Shown one piece after another: positions 37,401-50,886 of a DNA stretch of 64,000 bases. The translations under genes and the position numbers were made by a program. The stretch lies in contig JAJNNQ010000006.1 of NCBI GenBank assembly GCA_027886175.1, positions 11,739,501 to 11,803,500 of the forward strand, given 5' to 3'. How positions within the stretch are numbered: position 1 is the stretch's first letter; each line of letters begins with the position of its first letter. This DNA comes from Phylloscopus collybita (Eukaryota > Chordata > Aves > Passeriformes > Phylloscopidae). The notes beneath the pieces are model-generated. The model ran no database searches, was not told where the DNA came from, and saw only the letters and a list, made by a program, of their open reading frames with translations.

Positions 37401-39964
37401 TTACACTTTTGTTTATCCAAAACCTTGATTTAATAAATTTGAGTCCTTGATGTCTACATTAAAAAATAATAAGAAAAATTCTACTAGACATACATTGGGA
37501 TTTTAAAGGGGATTTTCTTTTGTCAATCTAGACTAGTTACTTTGACATGGAACACATGTCAGGACCTTTCCATAAGCACCTACCAAGCAGGACTGTTGAT
37601 AGAGAGGTCCATCAAATTATCAGACTTAATGAAAATAATTTTTATAAAAAGTATTCAGCAGCATTTACATTTCTAGATGAAAATATTCAAATTACACCGT
37701 GTTGGGTTTTTTTCAAACTGACATAAAAGCACTCAATGTGTCCACATAATCCAACTTACATTGAAAAACAATGAAAGCCTGAAGAAAAATTTGCAGCCAA
37801 CAAATTTTTAAGTTAAAATTTTGATGCAAAGTTTTGATATACATTTTCTTACCCTGCACATTATTCTGAAATATTCATAAATATTTTATCAAAAAGGACT
37901 CTGACATGCATGACTCAAATAATGCATGAAACTATTATTTATACCCTTTAACCACCTGCAAGCTGTCACTGAATTCCAGGCAAAGCTGGGCCATGACCAA
38001 ACCAGCTTTTGAGTTCAGCACTCAAAAACTGGTCTTACACTTCCAAGTAATTCCTCCTTGGGCAAGCAATGCCAGATACTGCAAGAGGACTACGTGCACC
38101 TGGTAAATAGAGCTGATGTGGAAAAGGCACAGAAGACAGCACCTCTTCTCAGTCGTTCCTCCTTCCTCATACTTGCTCTGCTGTATGAAGGTCTCCATTA
38201 ACTGCTTCAGTACCTGTACACCTACTGGACACAGATGTCGTGGTGGTGGAGGTGCCATGCCTGAAACTCGTATCTAGTCTGTTAGCCATACTCTGCAACG
38301 GAACTTCTCCATGTCTTTCCTCACTCTTTGTTCATCTTAATTTCCACCAGAAGAATTTTTTTTTCCCAAATGAGCCTCCTTCTGTTTACTATCCTTCAAA
38401 CTGAAGTTTAAATTAATTTTGTTCCTCTGAACTCCCGCTGAGGCCGCACTCAATGTCGACAATTCTTCAGAAAAGAAATAGATGGCACAGAGGTAAGTAC
38501 AGTTACGACTGACTGAAATTAACCCTTTCAGTGGCTACAAAAAAAATGTGTTCACTCCAGAGAGAAAACATTTAAACAAGTTTTACTAAAACTAATACTT
38601 TCTGTGATCTGTTCCTCAAACTTATTGTTGGTTCTAGTAAAACAAACATGGCTGGTACTGAGCAAGCATGGCCTGAGTTTGTATATCCAAAACCTTTCAA
38701 CCTCCAAGTGTGGGTAGCTCTACTCCAAGCTCATTAACATGGATGAAAGCAGTCTGCCTCACTGATCCCCCTTGAAATCCTTACCTGCTTCCCACTGCTG
38801 CCCTTCCTCTGGGAGCACTGAGGAGGACATGAGCTGACCTCAAGGAAGGAAAGAGTCAAATTTATGAAAAGTATAACACTGGCTAGAAAAATAGGCCTAC
38901 AGAGACAGACAAAATGCAGAGAGTGGGTCATGACACTGTCTGAAAGGGGAAACTTACATAGTAAGTCCTAGCTGGGAAGGCTAGGATACTATCAGGCTCC
39001 AAGGGATCACATCAAGTGAGTCTGCAAATTAAAGAAATCACTTTAAATCCTAAACAAAGCATTAAGTCACCTGGTGTCACCTCAGATACAACACGGAAGC
39101 CTAACAAGATGAAGATGGGGTGGGAAGGAGATGGTGCTCATCCCTCTGGGTGTGTGGTTGGCTGGAAAGGCTGCATGGCTTGGCTAGATGCCAGGGAGAG
39201 TGTCCCAGCATGGCGGAGGCGAGTCAAGCTTGGAGTGACCACACGAAAGGGCTTGTGCCCAGTAAAGCAAAATGCCCCACCAGTGCCTGAAACTGCTGAG
39301 GTTCACCATTCCTCTGCTGTCAACAGACATCCCAGAAACCCGCTGGTGAAACTTCCTGTCCCTCTGTGACACTCGTCCAAAAAAATGAAGACAAGAAACG
39401 CGTATCGCAGTAATGGCCCACTAAGGGTCTGAGCAAAACTAGCACAGACAGCGCTCCTCCCAAAGCTGCCCAAAGGCAGACTGCTTCATCACTTAGGCTC
39501 ACCAATGTTCTTTTAGCATGGCTTTTGGGAAGGTAGAATTGGGATGGCTATTTCTGTTTTTACCCTTAAAGCGAACAGTCACATAAACTACACACACATA
39601 AATTTGGAAAATTAATTCCTAATGCCTCTGGAATGTATTTTGACTCAATTCACTGTCCTGGTACATCACACTATGTATTGTTACAGAAGAAAAGACCAAG
39701 AATAAAAAACAAGCCCTCTCTGTGCACCTACTTTGAGTCTTTATACAAAGTTTACAGTTAAAAGACGAAGTAGAACAGCATATGGATTATGAGATGGACA
39801 ATCCACTGACACCACACATGGACCAGCAGACACACACTCCAATACAGACCATTTAATGCAATACTCTGGAGCTGCCCCCAAAGATTTCCTTGTTTCAGTT
39901 CTTCACCTATGACAGTAATAATCACTGATTACTGGAAAATTGTTAGTCTTCAGAAATATCCTTT

Positions 39965-40035
39965 AGATGGGGATAACATAGACTACACTGCCACTTTACA
40001 GAAGGGGAAATGTAGGGAAGAATCTCAGGAGTTTT
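39965..40035 (-). mobile_element. Possible MIR core fragment (minus strand)
   Basis: The plus strand has GATGGGGATAACATAG and then CCACTTTACAGAAGGGGAAA followed by TGTAGGGAAGAATC. It resembles the reverse complement of the MIR segment around CATTTTACAGATGAGGAAAC. Short and diverged. Confidence 0.35.
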
Positions 40036-42649
40036 TCCCACACTAAAATATCAAATTTAGAGTTGTAACAGTAGAGCAAAAACATTGTAATACCCAATAT
40101 AAAAATTAAATGCATTCTAACTATGAAACCCTCTTTATATTACTTTACTCTTTCTGACTTTTAAGGACTGAATAAAAATAGCATAAAGTATCATTATTCT
40201 CCTGCTCTAAATTAAAGTCTGCAACATGTATCTGTAACAACTTCCATTATTTGAAAGGCTCACATCTGAAATCTGAGACAACTGTACACACTCAATATTT
40301 CATTATGCTTTTAATCTTAAAACAATAAACATCTTAGCAACTGAACTAAAATGAACTCAAACTGATTATTTTTTAATACCAACAATATTACAGTGATATT
40401 ATTACACATCAGAAGAAACTGGGTACTTACTTGTTTCTCTCAGAACAGAGTTAATACAAAACTATGATTACCATTATTATTCGTTATGGATGACATTACT
40501 TCAAGTTTGTTCTGATGAACTAATTGCTTTTAAGCAGAAGAAACACCAGCTTTTATAGAAGGTGTTTGTAAGAGCTGCTTATTAACTTTTTTATTTCCTA
40601 AGCTAAGATCAACTTCAGAATATATGACTATACCTAAAATTAAATTCTCTTAGAGACAAAACTACTGGGTTTTGACAAGTAATACATATAAAATGCTGTA
40701 TTAGATACCTAAAACTAAACTGTAGGCAAAACAATGCTCTTAAGCCCCCCTCAGAGATATACATTTTAACTTAAAGAAAACTCCTTATATGCTACCCATA
40801 GTGATGGGGCAACCAGACACAAGCTATTTCTCTTGCTTGTGAAAAGAAAACGTGGAAGAAGTGTAGAAAGAAAAAAAGGAAGCTTTTATTTTAGTGCATA
40901 TATTATTTTTCAACAGAGTAAGTAGTTTTACTTCCAAGTAGAAGTTTCTATTTGAAAATAAAGGAAGAGAGGGAGAAGTAAATTTTAGAATGAACCATTG
41001 TTAATGATAACACTGACCCATTTAAACTTTAGGCAAAGAACACGAGGTCTCTTCTGATCTTTTTGTTATTTCTTTACTGATTATAACAAGCTAGAGCATT
41101 TGAAATCAATTCCCAAAAGTTTTTGGTTGAACTAAATCTTCTTTCCTCGTTTCTTCCTCACCCCTTTGTTAACAGAACAACATTCTCTACAGTTCACTCT
41201 TAGCTCTTTCAATAAGCAAAGCGATCTGTGTTGAATTCAGATGCCCAGGCATAGGCACATGGTGTCACTTGAGACTTCCTGGAGTGTGGAGGATGGCACT
41301 GAGCTCAGGACAGGCTCTGGCACCCTCATGGGGAGGAACTGGCTGTGGCTGGGGTAGACCAGGTAAACCTGAGGGCACAAATTGACAATGCTTGCAGTTG
41401 TGCCATTACCTACCTATGCAAAACCATCAAAAGATGCATACAAGCAGATCTTCCAAGCACACAGAGGAACAGAAGAAAATAAATATTTTGCTTTGTGCTG
41501 GTAAAAAAAGAGGTTCTGTAATTCTCAATTTCATTTTAAATAACAGACATAAATAGACTGCCTGCAAGGTGATGTTGTGTAACATCACAACACTGACATC
41601 AGGATAAGCACCATCACACTTCCCCATGTTACACCAAACAGAACATGACACCTGCTACTTGTTATGAAGCTGATGTTTTGCCACATCATTTGCATCACAA
41701 CCCATATTTGAGTAGAAATGATTGTTATGATCAAAGAAGGAAAATGCTTAACTGCGTGTGTCCATTGGCTCCAAGAACTTACTGCTGCATTTTCAGATGC
41801 ATACACACACACAGATTCACCCTTATCAACAGCCAAGGCTTACGGGAAGGACCCAAAGGTACCAAGCATTTCCAAATACTGCTTCTGACTGAGGAGCACA
41901 ATTGTTTAAGGTGCAAGAGTTGATACCTACATGTGTGCTGCCTTGCTGCTCTGATTCAGAAGGAAAACTGACAAACTCAGTGTGCTTATTTACTTTGGGA
42001 GAGGTGCATGAGGTGACCAAAAAAAATTATAAATTCATCATTATAAAAAAATCATTCTCTTTTTCCACTAACCATAATTACCATGCCCAGCCAAATGGAG
42101 ATGAGCACACCAAATACATCTCTGAATAGGCATACTCAAAATTCTGCTTCTTTGAGACACAGGCACTATTACTCTTGTTGACACACTGGCCTTATGCTTA
42201 AGCTATTTCACAGCGCTAATTAGTACTGACAGCTCCTAATATATTACAAATTAAATAGGGGAATTCATACTTTGGTTTAGGGGCTCTTTACCACTGATTT
42301 TTAAAGAGTATCTGTAGCTTCAATATATATGTAATTGCATGTTACAGGCATAAAAATCTAACAGGAGAAAATTAAAAGCTGTAAAATGCAACTGTTTCAT
42401 AAACGGCTTGGCATCTCACAACTTTATTTCAGAAATTCAAGACTTTTGCTTTCAAGCAACACAGAAGACAGATTCTGACACAGAACAACACCTGCATAGA
42501 CAGGGCAATGGTTCCTCTGTGGGGCTGCTTGTGAGCCACAGTGTAATTGTGCTGATCAGCTCAGAATGCCTGCACAGTCACCACTTTGGTCTATTTTACC
42601 TCTGCTACTGCGCGCACACACAACACAAATGTAGGCAACTGTAGGAAAG

Positions 42650-43096
42650 CTTGGGTTGCAAAAGAGACCTTGAAAGACCATCCAGTCAACCCACCTGCTG
42701 TTGGGCAACGACATCTTTCACTACACCAGGCTGTTCAAAGCCCCATCCAACCTGGCCTTAAACATTTCCAAGGATGACGAGTACACAGCTTTTCTGAGCA
42801 AATGATTCTTGAGTCTCACCAACCTCATAAAACTTACATCTCTTCCTTATTTCCAGTCTCAGCCTATGTACTTTCAGTTTTAAATCATTGTCTCTTGTGC
42901 TGTTGCCACAGGCCTTTATTCATCTTTCTTATAAGCCCTGTTTAAATACTGAAAGGCTGCAATACAGTCTCCCTGGAGCTTCTCCTGGTACTTTTCTTCT
43001 CCAGAGGCAGCAACTCCTCTCTCAGCCTTTCTTCATAGGAGAATTGTTCCAGTCTACTGCTCAGTTTTGTAGCCCTCCTCTGGACCAAGTCTAAAT
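42650..43096 (-). mobile_element. CR1 LINE 3' fragment, longer and more diverged (minus strand)
   Basis: The plus strand shows AGACCTTGAAAGACCATCCA, CAACCTGGCCTTAAACATTT, CCAAGGATGACGAGTACACA, then a stretch ending in CTCTTGTGCTGTTGCCACAG, a CTCCAGAGGCAGCAACTCC segment, TTTCTTCATAGGAGAATTGT and GTAGCCCTCCTCTGGACCAA. All match the CR1 3' UTR and the end of the last ORF read in reverse. It is about 450 bp. The terminal repeat is decayed and substitutions are many, so this is an older copy than the one at 17103. Confidence 0.85.
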
Positions 43097-43548
43097 GTTA
43101 TTTCACAACTCAGAAATAGTTGATACAGAGCCAACCACGCCCCCACCCACCAAGCTGGTTTCCTAGAGGCCCAGTGATATAAACTAATGAAAATCACGCT
43201 CTGATAGTGTATGTAATACCCTTTTGCAGTACTCTCCTTGCTGTTTCAACAGCTTGTCTACTCCATGGCTTGCGATCCACTACAGAGGAGTAAGGCTGGC
43301 AGCTACTGCCCATCTTACAGATATTATGGCCATGGCAAAAAGCTCATCTGTGTACTTCCCAAGCAACAAACTGCACAGTGACTGCTGCACCAGGTAAGAA
43401 CAACAGGTCTATCAACTGTGAACAGGCCAACTTTCCCAAGAAAGACTGAAGCACGTATGGAAAATTCTGATGGCAAGGAAGGTTTCCTGCATCCTCTGTA
43501 ATTACGTGCTACAGAGAGTTACATGCTTCAGATTAACTTTGTAAGAAG

Positions 43549-43561
43549 GAAAAAAAAAAAA
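43549..43561 (+). repeat. Short poly-A run
   Basis: A run of about 13 A after GAAGG. No other retroposon sign. Confidence 0.75.
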
Positions 43562-46500
43562 ATCTCCAACAGAAAAAAACCCATCACACTGCATAAAAAC
43601 CCTAACTTAGCTAACAGGAAAGTGATTTCTCAGGGCAGCAGAACATCACACTGCTTGTCCAGCTGGTGCTGGGCTAAGCCACCCAGCACCCTCACCACCT
43701 GCCACTAGACTCCAGCAGTGAAGCTCCTCTGGAAAAAGGAAGGTTCAGTCGGGAAAACCAAGTCTCACACCAACCTTCACTTTGCATTTTATAGGAAAAT
43801 AATGACACTGAGGAGGGAGTCTGAGTTCTGATTCTACATTATTGAGATAATCACTGGAAGAAATCAGTGAAGTGTATTTTGTAAGCAGTGTGTGAGGTGG
43901 TGTAAGCCTGTCTTCCTCTAGCACAGCTCTCAGCAGCCTCTGGCTTACGTGCTAAATTGTGGCATGTGGGTAGACTGCGAGTAGCACACAGCAGGAACTA
44001 GATGCTAAAATCATCTGTCTTTCACAGAATCAAGGTATCATGAATTACCTCTCTGGTAATATACAGGCAGTTAAGAGAAAAATCCTGCTGAGAATAATTC
44101 TTGAACATTTGCCTAGCAAGTAAACTCTGATCAAAATATTCTCTTTCTCTCTCTCACTGCTGTCCTGTAAATCTCAGAACCTGTAAAGCAGATCAGTTTG
44201 AAGATGATGCATCAGAAGATCCCATCTCAGAAAAACAGCCTCATAGCTGCACCTCATAAACCACAAAACCCCTCATAAATAGAGCTCTCCTTGCATGTGT
44301 GGGAGACAGACTTGAATCCCTTCAGGCACTGGTGCAAACTGAACCTAGGTCTTCCACATCATTAGTGGTTAAGTGACCCATGCTTCTAAATAAAAAAGAG
44401 AGCAGGAACATTACCTGCTACTTCTCTACTTTACTATATGGTGTTTCAGGGCATCTAAAGCAGAGTCTGAGGCACAGCAGTGGATGTTTTAACATTTCAG
44501 CCACCAGGTCAGATACCCTCAATGGGAGAGATACACATCACCTCTCTTCCTAGTCCTGATCAGAGGCACACAGCACTGAGCTGCTCTACCTTTAAGGGGT
44601 CCACAAACACATAAACACAATTTTGGGCCTTAAGAAATACAATATATTATTACTAAAAACTATGATATTTGTCCAAATTTTTGTAGTCAAAGAGAAGATT
44701 TAAGGATTTCACTTTCAAATTCTGTCACTGAAACCCCTATTGATGGTCCACTTCAGGAAGTGATCAGGCTAAACCCCCATTTATTTTGCAGTGCAGGGAA
44801 TTAGGAGAAAAGAGTGACACTTGCCTGTGACTAGGTGTCCAAGTGGCTAGCTGACATGGGCATCATTTAACACAACAACAGTGCTGTGAAAAAGCTTTAT
44901 AATCCCATTACAAGACTTTCATAGAAGGGCTCACCGTTCATACAAACCGAGGTGGTCTACACAGACAGATGAGGTACTTTATCACATTTCATGGTAACAA
45001 GAACTTTTTTATATACAAGGGACTACTCCTCAAGTGCACTAAGCTTTTCTGAACACTGTTCAACTTCAAACATAGTGAATTTACAGCTTAGACAGCGCTT
45101 TATATTTACCTACTAACTAATCCAGTGTCTGCTTAAGACATAATCAATAGCTTTATTATCCTGGAATTTAATTACAAGATTGATCACTATTTTTTGCCCC
45201 TTCTCTCCCTTTTAAAATGTGAGCTTTCTCATAGGGAATGAAAATAACAATTTTATTTTACTATCTGTCATAGATACTGCATTTTATTAAATTCACAGGA
45301 AGTTCATTATCATACTGAAAGGTCTTAATTTGGTCTTTACAAAGCCAGCTGTACAAGCCCAAAGATTTTACTACAGCGACTATGCTACATGAAGGAACAC
45401 AACAAAGCTGATATACTTGTAGATTAAAGGAAGCTAATTTCATTTTATGATGTATAATGTGTTCAGCATCACATTAGATGGTGAATCAGTTCAGTTACCA
45501 GGCCTGTGGGACACAGGCATTGCTTAGAGTGACCAGGGCTGCTGCTGAACCAACTAATGACTCCTGTTCTGAGGGAAGCACTTTCCAAATTGCTAAAACA
45601 GCCAGCTTACCAACCAATCCACTCTGACTATTAAAAATACATCCCAACAGGGCTGATAGTTAAAATAGTAGAGCCGGCTGCCTGCCAAAAAAAACCCTCA
45701 GAAAACCTAACGTGTGAATCTGTTGAGGGAAATCTCAGGTTATTTATTCATACTGAGGATCCCAAAAGAGAAAGAACATTTGTTGAGGCCAGAGTTTGCA
45801 GACTGTACCCTGCTTCAGGCATCAGTGCTCTTTCAAAATGCTGGTCATGACATGCCTAAACTTGAAAGATTTAGGAACGGCAGTAAGATAAAACAACCAG
45901 TCTTTTTCATGGTATTACATACGATGTAAACGTAAGAAAAGGAGAAGCTGGGCAAGTAAAACTTAATTCATGCTTCCACTTCATTCTACCTGTCTCCAAA
46001 GACTTCTATATACAGAACAATATTAACACATCTGATCTTAGGAATGTTGATTACACACCACAGTTACAGTATTCCAAATCACACCTTCCTTACATCCTAA
46101 AGTAACAGATACTGCCATGATGTTTATCACTGAGAGGCCAGTTACCTCTGGGCAATTAGTTTACTTTGTAACTCTTTCAAGATACCAAACTAAGTCTTAT
46201 AATGATAATGCAGCACTTGCAGTAGCAATTGTGTACAACAAAGGAAACAAATACATCAACTGGTGGTGCTTGGAAAGGTAGCATGAAGTTCGTGTTGAGC
46301 TCAATAGGCCTCTCCTGCAGGAACGGTTGTGAATGATGTGAGGCATTTTTTCCAGTACTTCCCTTACAGATTAGCTTTGTCCAGTAAAAGAACTAGTCAG
46401 GCTATACTCAAACGAGCAGTCAAATCCTCCTGGGGAACAGATGTTTCTGGGCCTTGCCTTCAATATTTCAGATCTGTCAGAAAGGTCAAATCCATGGTAT

Positions 46501-46849
46501 ATATATAGTAAGAAGTATGCCACTCATTTTCTTTCTATATACATTTCTGGTAATGACACAGAACACTGTAAAAACTAAGGGAGAATAAAAAAAAAAATAA
46601 AAGTTACATGAAACAGGAGAAAATTTGAATAGATTAACTTGTTTAGTTAATCTAGCTCGTAACTGGAGGACCTAAGAAAGAAAATTGGGAAAAGCAAGCC
46701 CTCCTTTTAAAATTCCTGGTCTTGCATTTGCCCTGTAGAGGAAGGGTTCAATGTACAAACAGGGCAAGAGATCTCTGGACAAGATAATCTCAAAACCACA
46801 ACTAGCACTGAATTCTGTTCTTCAAGGAAAAGGATATACGCAAGTAAAA

Positions 46850-46902
46850 TTTAAAAAAAAACCAAAGAAACAAAAAACCAACCAACCAAACAAAAAACCA
46901 CA
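46850..46902 (+). repeat. A-rich CAAA/CCAA low-complexity tract
   Basis: An A run followed by AACCAAAGAAACAAA, CCAACCAACCAAAC and AAAAAACCACACC. Same composition as the tract near 12848. It may be the decayed A-rich tail of a retroposed sequence, but no body is recognisable. Confidence 0.8.
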
Positions 46903-49900
46903 CCTAGAAAAAATGGCTTAAACCCCAGAATATATTATCTGTTTAAGTTATCATAACATGGTATTTCTGGTATGTTACTGCTATTGAATTAATCCAGACA
47001 AACCTCCTTCCTTAACAGGTAAGTCGCTTACGAAAATTTGAGAGGCACTTAGCTATCAAATATTACTCTACTTATGGTATTCATGGGTCGACATGCTCTT
47101 GGAATCTTGCTGTGAGTTTTAAGAGCTGTTCACTTTAGTTCACTTTAAGTTAACCAAATAAACTCAACAAAACACTACAGCTTAAGTCAATAAACCAATA
47201 ACCTACATTACACAAGATAAAATCCAGAACATTTACTAATGGCGAAAGGAGTGTGTCAAATTGATTTTATTATTACGATAACCTGTGTTAGATTTAAGTA
47301 TGGATATCTGGGGAGAGTGTACTTTGAATATTTTAAAAAATCCACTAGGACCTGCCATCATAACGGTGTAGCACAAACAGGCTTCAGGCAGGCTAACATA
47401 ATATTCCCTGCTCCTGCATTTCAATGTCTACAATGTAACTGCTTCATAGGTGAGCTATGGGAAAGCAATCTTTACCTACCATCAGTAAGAGACAGGTAAG
47501 GCCAGAGAGTTCCTGGGCTGAGCGGGGCTGCTTTCTTCCCACAGCATGAGATCTGGGCTTCCACCTAAAAAAGCTTCCCCTTATTAATAACCAGGTCCAG
47601 CTACCAGCTGGACACAGATTGAAATGGGCTAAAACTAAGGTAAGAAAACACATCCTTTGGTGATTTTTCTAATATTCCACCTGTATGGTGAAAAAAGACA
47701 TCTCTCACCCTAATTAAAACGTTCCAAAGGATAAGCAAGATTTCATGTTGCATGCTACATAATCAGCCCCTTTCTAACTCTTAACTGTAGACCTCAAGCT
47801 GCAGGGTGGGTAGGTAATGTAGAAGGAAAGCAAAGTATCTCTATAAAAGGCTGAGAAAACCTGATTTCCTCCATCTGCCAATATCCCTTTCATTTTGTCC
47901 AGATTAACTTTTGGCCAAAGGTACACATGGGTCAGAATGAAGCTGCAGTAAAAATATTAAAAGCACAGTAGGGAACACAAATAGCTCAATGTTACTCATC
48001 TAAACTAAAAGAGAGCTGACAATAGGATGCTTCAGAAAGACTTCTTTTTTCTTCTTTAAATGAGACACCATTTATAGGCTTATAGAAGGCTTTAGACTTC
48101 AAGCTGAATTTTAACTTCAGCTTGGCTTTCCCAGGAAAGGGTACTAACACCTTTAGGGCAATCAAGAGAACTACAGTTATTAAGCATATTTAATACCAGA
48201 AAGCAGTGAAGTGTTTCAATTTATTCTCAACAAAAAACTCTGAAGTGACCAGCACAATAAAAATATCTCTATAGTAATGAATTACTTTGATAAAATGGAG
48301 TAAGGTTCATTATTTGCATTCATGACAGAGACATCTTTGAAAAGGAAAATTAAAAATACATGGGCGATCAGAAAGAATGAGCAGGGCACATGTGAATTGC
48401 TGTCTTTTGTTTTACAGCATATCATAAAACTACTGAAAATTAAAATATTGTGTGAGTTTACATTACTGAAGCCATGATGTAACCTGATACAATTTGTGAT
48501 TTACATACTATTACTATAGATATAAAACAAATGGAAAGATAACACAACACTCGTGTGGTTACTAAATAGCACAGGTGCCTGAGACCAAGTTCAGTTTGGC
48601 ACTGAATTCCATGTATTGAATTGGTCCACCCGATGGAATAACAATTTCTAAAGAAGAAGACCACAGACGTGAAAACCAAACTTAATTTCCATTAATAGCA
48701 ACTAAATTTAACTCTTCTCCAAGAACAATAAGCTGTGGCTTTTGGCTTGCTTAAACTACCAAGGTTACTACCAAAAATAAGGGGAGGACTGCAGACCTGG
48801 CCTCACATGTCCCAATAGCCTTGGGGCAGCTATGATACCACCGCTCGCTGCTGCAAACGACTGACTTCATCAATGGTTAACTCTCCATCTGCTTACACCA
48901 CAGTCAGAGAGGTGGCAAATGCTTAACGGGGAGGAAACTGATGACTGAGTATTTGGCAGCTATAATCAGCACAGCACTTATTTTCGGGTGATGAATCACC
49001 ACTTTTATCCCAGCCACACAGTGCTGGTACATTCACTGCACAGAAAACCTCTTTTATGCAAGGGGCTGATGGCAGGACAATGAACACCTCTCCTGGTAGA
49101 GTCATGTCAAGAGACTGCTTTGGAGAGATCAGAAGATCTTAAGGCCAAAGGCTGCTGTGTGCAGTACTGCCCACTATCATTTGCCAGCCAGACATTAAGC
49201 TCTGGGAATATGGGACTACTTGCCAGGAGATCTCCAAAAGTCTGTTCATAGTAAATAAGGATCACCTTTTCCTTCTAGCGAAAACAGGACTGAGCGTGCA
49301 ATGAAGGCAGGCAAGGTTCAACAATGGCATCAAGGGAGAAAGACAGGCTCCCTCCGTTGTGAGCCACTTGAAATTGATGTCAAGTCACATTACAAAATAA
49401 TACTTCAAAGTTCTGTCAAAACCTGGAATAAATGCGCAAAAAAATTGGAAAAAATGACTGAACAATATTTTCATACACTCAGCTGAAGCACATCTCCGAA
49501 ATCAAGCTCCCCACAAAGCCCTTGGCAGCCTCACCACAGGCTGCCTGGGACCAGGGCCAAGAGACCTACCCGATGTCATCATGGGCCAGAAATGGCACTG
49601 CAGCTACCTTCCAAACCCACACCGATGGCAGTGAGGTGCAGCATCTTTATTTGGCACTACAGTGCACGTGCTCTTCAGCAGTGCTGTGCATGGTCAAGAT
49701 TTCTTGCCCTCCTCTCCCCTTGCCTATCAACTCAGAATCTGGCACTAGTTCAAGGACTAACCCAGGCTTTTGGTAGATCCTCCATGGTCTCTTGAACACA
49801 AATTTCCACCACAGCAGCGCTCTCAGTTGCAGGATAATTACATATAGGTCAGCAACTATTTTCTGTGGCATATCAGCTGTATCACAAATGACATCCTAAT

Positions 49901-50169
49901 AAAATTATAACAGATCCACTGACATTTTGCCTCTGTGTTAAGAGATGTGACAAAGTCAATAAACACATCATATGCGCTTCAGGGTAGTGAATGGGTGAGA
50001 TCAGTGCTTTTGCTTTAGTGTTTACTATGGTGGAATCCAGAATCCCTAACAAACTCAGCAGATTTCCTTTTGCCACCCCCAAACAGGCAACTCATAATTT
50101 AAACATCTGCCTAGGCACCACCTACCAAATGACTCCAACTTTTTCATTCTGACTTTAAACTGTCAACAA

Positions 50170-50450
50170 GTGACATATATATAAGCTGTATGTGGCATAT
50201 ATATAAACATATATATAATGGTTAATGTCCAATCCAAACCCGTTCATTTTGGGATCCATCAAGAATAATGGAACAACAATTATTATTTATGTAGAGATAC
50301 ACATACAGAAAGTATAAAATATAAATTAAAATATTTAAATATAATTGTATACAGATAGATACATGTGTTTATATTTCTACTACATTATTTATTTATCTAT
50401 ACATATAAAGATGTAAGTATAAAGATAAGTATTATAAAGACAAATTTTTT
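50170..50450. repeat. AT-rich low-complexity block with TATATA runs
   Basis: Repeated ATATATATAAGC and ATATATATAAAC stretches at 50175-50218, followed by about 230 bp almost free of G and C. It reads as decayed AT-microsatellite DNA with no coding signal. Confidence 0.85.
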
Positions 50451-50871
50451 GAGGCCAGGTCTATTCTTTGACTCAGAGTTTCTACTCAGTGACCTGCAGA
50501 AAAACTGAAAAATCTCTGTTAAACATAGACTTCACTTGAATATCTATTTTTCCCTTTTTTTCACCTTTACAAACCCTTTAGAAAAAAGCAACTACACACT
50601 AATGAACACCACTTTTTCCTTTTTACCCAGTTAAGTTTTCTATTACTATTCCCCTCAATATTCCAATAAATATTTTAGTTTGAGAATTTCCAACTCATTT
50701 CTGCTTATGACACCACCAAAAGCCTAATATTGTCCTAACATTGTCAAAGATCAAAAGAGAAAAGAGTGAATTCTAATAACATCAGCTCTAATCCCATTAG
50801 ATTTCAAGCTGTGCTCATGAATCTTCTCCTTAGGGGCCAATCACTAGGATGCCTTTTCCGCTCTGGCTTCC

Positions 50872-50886
50872 TTTTTTTTTTTTTTT
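50872..50886 (+). repeat. Poly-T run, 15 bp
   Basis: Fifteen consecutive T followed by CTTCTCC. It would be an A-tail on the minus strand, but no retroposed body is seen to the right. Confidence 0.9.

Noticed and set aside
44310..44385. ACTGAACCTAGGTCTTCCAC region considered as a reversed SINE head
   Set aside because: Only one short phrase matches, and the core and tail are absent.
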